DNA of 37,273 nt from an uncultured Kocuria sp. (lineage in GTDB: Bacteria > Actinomycetota > Actinomycetes > Actinomycetales > Micrococcaceae): contig NZ_CANMRA010000033.1 of assembly GCF_947500125.1 (NCBI RefSeq), positions 1 through 37,273 of the forward strand, given 5' to 3'. The position numbers and the translations under genes are program-made. Shown piece after piece: positions 35,126-37,273 of this stretch; the stretch's first letter is position 1; each line of letters begins with the position of its first letter. The notes under the pieces are model-generated. The model did not search any database and was not told where the DNA came from. It saw only the letters and a list, made by a program, of their open reading frames with translations.

Positions 35126-36433
35126 ATGACCGAGCAGTTCGACGCCGTCGACGTCATCCGGACCAAGCGGGACGGCGGTGCGCTGTCGCCCGGGCAGATC
35201 GCGTGGGTCCTGGACGCCTACACCCGCGGGGTCGTGGCCGAGGAGCAGATGAGCGCCCTGGCCATGGCGATCTTCCTGCGGGGCATGGACCGGGACGAGA
35301 TCGCGCACTGGACCCGGGCGATGATCGCCTCGGGCGAGCGGATGGACTTCTCGGCGCTCGTGCGCTCCGGGGCGCGCTCGGCCACCGCGGACAAGCACTC
35401 GACCGGCGGGGTGGGGGACAAGATCACGCTGCCGCTGGCCCCCCTCGTGGCGGTCTACGGCGTGGCCGTCCCGCAGCTGTCCGGGCGCGGCCTCGGCCAC
35501 ACCGGCGGCACCCTGGACAAGCTCGAGTCCGTCCCGGGCTGGCGGGCCGCCTTGTCCACCGAGGAGATGCTGGCCCAGCTGCGGGACGTGGGCGCGGTGA
35601 TCTGCGCGGCGGGCTCCGGCCTGGCGCCCGCGGACAAGAAGCTCTACGCGCTGCGGGACGTCACCGGGACGGTCGAGTCGATCCCGCTCATCGCGTCCTC
35701 GATCATGTCCAAGAAGATCGCCGAGGGCACCCAGTCCCTCGTGCTCGACGTCAAGGTGGGCTCCGGGGCGTTCATGAAGGACCTCGCGTCCGCCCGCGAG
35801 CTGGCCCGCACGATGGTCGACCTCGGCACCGGTGCCGGGGTCACGACCACCGCGCTGCTCACCGACATGTCCACGCCGCTCGGCCTGGCGGTCGGCAACG
35901 CCGTGGAGGTCCAGGAGTCCGTCGACGTCCTCGCCGGCGGCGGCCCGGCCGACGTCGTGGAGCTCACCGTGGCGCTCGCCGCGGAGATGCTCGCCGCGTC
36001 CGGAATCTCCGACGCCGACCCGGCGGAGGCGCTGCGGGACGGCCGGGCCATGGACGTGTGGCGGGCCATGCTCGCCGCCCAGGGCGGTGACCCCGACGCC
36101 CCGCTGCCGCGGGCCCGGGAGTCCGAGACCGTCGTGGCCGAGGCCGACGGCGTGCTCACCGAGCTCGACGCCCTCCGGGTCGGCACGGCCTCCTGGCGCC
36201 TCGGGGCGGGCCGCGCCCGGCGCGAGGACCCGGTCCAGGCCGGCGCCGGCGTGCTGCTGCACGCCAAGCCCGGGGACACCGTCCGGGCCGGGCAGCCGCT
36301 GCTGACCCTGCTCACGGACACCCCCGAGCGCTTCGCGCGGGCCCGTGAGGCCCTCGAGGGCGCCGCCGTGGTGGCGCCGGAGGCGCCGGGGTCCCGCCCG
36401 GACCGGGCCGTGGTCCTGGAGACCGTCCGGTGA
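35126..36433 (+). CDS. deoA: thymidine phosphorylase / pyrimidine-nucleoside phosphorylase
   Basis: Phosphorolyses thymidine or uridine to the free base and (deoxy)ribose-1-phosphate. 435 residues, the usual dimeric size. The phosphate-binding KHSTGGVGDK is at 90-99, RGLGHTGGTLDKLES (121-135) is the family signature that includes substrate contacts, and DVKVGSGAFMK is also conserved. The C-terminal alpha/beta domain (about 350-435) has the usual HAKPGDTVRAGQPLLTL. Thymidine-only and broad pyrimidine specificity cannot be told apart from these motifs. The ATG at 35126 has AAAGGA about eight bases upstream. Last gene of the operon. Confidence 0.96.
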   Translation: MTEQFDAVDVIRTKRDGGALSPGQIAWVLDAYTRGVVAEEQMSALAMAIFLRGMDRDEIAHWTRAMIASGERMDFSALVRSGARSATADKHSTGGVGDKITLPLAPLVAVYGVAVPQLSGRGLGHTGGTLDKLESVPGWRAALSTEEMLAQLRDVGAVICAAGSGLAPADKKLYALRDVTGTVESIPLIASSIMSKKIAEGTQSLVLDVKVGSGAFMKDLASARELARTMVDLGTGAGVTTTALLTDMSTPLGLAVGNAVEVQESVDVLAGGGPADVVELTVALAAEMLAASGISDADPAEALRDGRAMDVWRAMLAAQGGDPDAPLPRARESETVVAEADGVLTELDALRVGTASWRLGAGRARREDPVQAGAGVLLHAKPGDTVRAGQPLLTLLTDTPERFARAREALEGAAVVAPEAPGSRPDRAVVLETVR

Positions 36434-36456
36434 TCGCCGGCCGCTGAAGCACCGGG

Positions 36457-36475
36457 GGCGGGTCCGGGGCCCGCC
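36457..36475 (+). terminator. weak hairpin after deoA
   Basis: GGCGGG (36457-36462) with CCCGCC (36470-36475), seven-base loop, immediately before the TATACT box. Could end the operon or be an operator of the next gene. Confidence 0.35.
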
Positions 36476-36481
36476 TATACT
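36476..36481 (+). promoter_or_regulatory. -10 box TATACT before the last gene
   Basis: TATACT is a near-consensus -10; transcription would start near 36488, leaving a leader of about 60 bases. Confidence 0.6.
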
Positions 36482-36547
36482 GCGGAGAGAACCAGCGCGA
36501 AACGAGAACCATAGGGCGTGCGCACACGCTCGGAAGGGTGGGTCCAG

Positions 36548-37273
36548 TTGGGTCTGCGAGGCATTTTCCGGAAGAACACCGAGGACAGCACACCGCGCCA
36601 CGAGACCGGACGGCCCGAGCAGCCGGCCGGCCCGGCCGCCGGCCCCGACGGACGCGACACGGGTGCCCAGGACACGGCTGCCCGGGACACGGGTTCCCGG
36701 GACGCCGGTGCCCGTGACGCGGGTGGCCAGGACACCGGAGCCCGGCGCCCCGACGGGCGGGGCCCCGAGGAGCACGGCACGGAGGAGCCCCGGCCGCTGC
36801 CGGACCGCGGACCGCTGCCCTACCTCGTGGACCGGCTGACGTCCCGGGGGGCCGACCGCGCCGTGCTCACGCTCGTCCAGCGCGGCAACACCATGACGCA
36901 CCAGACCGAGCAGTCCGTGGGCGACGCCGATCCGTCCGTGGAGTCCGGCACCGTGGACCAGGACTCCCCGCTCTTCGACCCCGTGGCCGATCTCTACAGC
37001 GAGGCCATGTCCTCGCCGCGCGGCGCGTGGCAGAACGCGCGCATCGAGGTGGGGCCGGAGCAGGACGGGGTCCGGTCCGTGGTGACGACCTACGGGTTCG
37101 CCGACGGCAGCGAGGACGTCCGGACCTGGCGGTCGGGCCGGCCCACGCCGGGCGGCCGGCCGGCCGCCGCCGGCACGGGCTCCGCCGGCACGGGATCCGC
37201 CGCCGACGCCCGGTCGACCGGTGGGACGCCGTCCCCCGGTGGGACCCGCTCCGCTGCCGAGACGCCGGCGGCG
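36548..37273 (+). CDS. unknown protein with pentapeptide repeats (cut by window end)
   Basis: At least 242 residues, open at the right edge. The TTG at 36548 begins MGLRGIFRKN, a common start for such proteins, with GGAAGG about ten bases upstream; a GTG at 36518 in the same frame is an alternative. Residues 37-66 are six pentapeptides of the DTGAR type. A conserved-looking domain follows (about 87-190): LPYLVDRLTSRGADRAVLTL, then LFDPVADLYSEAM, GAWQNARIEVGPEQDGVRSV and VTTYGFADGSED. The last part reminds me loosely of YezG/DUF600-type immunity proteins (Trp followed by an acidic beta region), but this is weak. The end returns to Gly/Thr/Ser/Ala repeats. No signal peptide or membrane helix seen. 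Function not assigned. Confidence 0.68.
   Translation, partial: MGLRGIFRKNTEDSTPRHETGRPEQPAGPAAGPDGRDTGAQDTAARDTGSRDAGARDAGGQDTGARRPDGRGPEEHGTEEPRPLPDRGPLPYLVDRLTSRGADRAVLTLVQRGNTMTHQTEQSVGDADPSVESGTVDQDSPLFDPVADLYSEAMSSPRGAWQNARIEVGPEQDGVRSVVTTYGFADGSEDVRTWRSGRPTPGGRPAAAGTGSAGTGSAADARSTGGTPSPGGTRSAAETPAA
36656..36745 (+). repeat. six 15-base tandem coding repeats
   Basis: Six consecutive units of the form GACACGGGTGCCCAG encode DTGAQ, DTAAR, DTGSR, DAGAR, DAGGQ and DTGAR in the unknown protein. Units differ mainly by single bases. Confidence 0.88.

Overview
The window is a very GC-rich (roughly 70% or more) stretch of bacterial chromosome. The gene families point to an actinobacterium: monomeric NADP isocitrate dehydrogenase, an SdhC-D-A-B operon, FolD with the actinobacterial nucleotide-loop form, an HspR-type operator, and many starts lying directly downstream of a -10 element. 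Protein wording resembles Micrococcaceae, and Kocuria is my best guess, but I could not run a search, so the genus is inference. I see no phage, insertion sequence, plasmid, CRISPR or tRNA/rRNA signal. Genes are dense and no stretch over 300 bases lacks a gene; the largest gaps are 26348-26584 and 14510-14740.

Layout. 69-2906: a small membrane protein gene diverges from purN, followed by purH (purine synthesis and one-carbon use). 3049-5978, minus strand: icd and a small heat-shock protein under an HspR-like operator. 6118-8553: an NAD(P)-dependent oxidoreductase diverging from a TetR regulator, then a gamma-carbonic-anhydrase-like protein. 8589-11912: a 1107-residue HAD phosphatase/mutase fused to a GH65 glycosidase or phosphorylase. 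12107-14509: a two-component pair with a possible 30-codon proline-rich peptide between regulator and kinase, diverging from a DUF418-like membrane protein. 16002-18178: glyA-folD, the serine/folate one-carbon module. 18306-22563: a small membrane protein, exonuclease III, trpS, a 2H phosphoesterase and a YihY/BrkB membrane protein. 22640-26347, minus strand: sdhCDAB. 26585-28987: manC and an M20 amidohydrolase. 29094-36433: an operon with a BMP lipoprotein, a double-domain ABC ATPase, two permeases, cdd and deoA, which reads as nucleoside uptake plus pyrimidine nucleoside breakdown. 36548-end: a repeat-bearing unknown protein cut by the window edge.

Most genes are core metabolism. The less ordinary material lies in the control sites and protein ends: palindromes abutting or overlapping -10 boxes (purH, tetR, the nucleoside operon), a long inverted repeat in the sdhC leader, a hairpin inside sdhCDAB, eight probable leaderless starts, and in-frame 15- or 30-base repeats at the ends of several unrelated proteins. 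I did not find a clear undescribed multi-gene system. The best candidates for new biology are the coupled small open reading frame in the two-component operon, the sdhC leader and the HAD-GH65 fusion.
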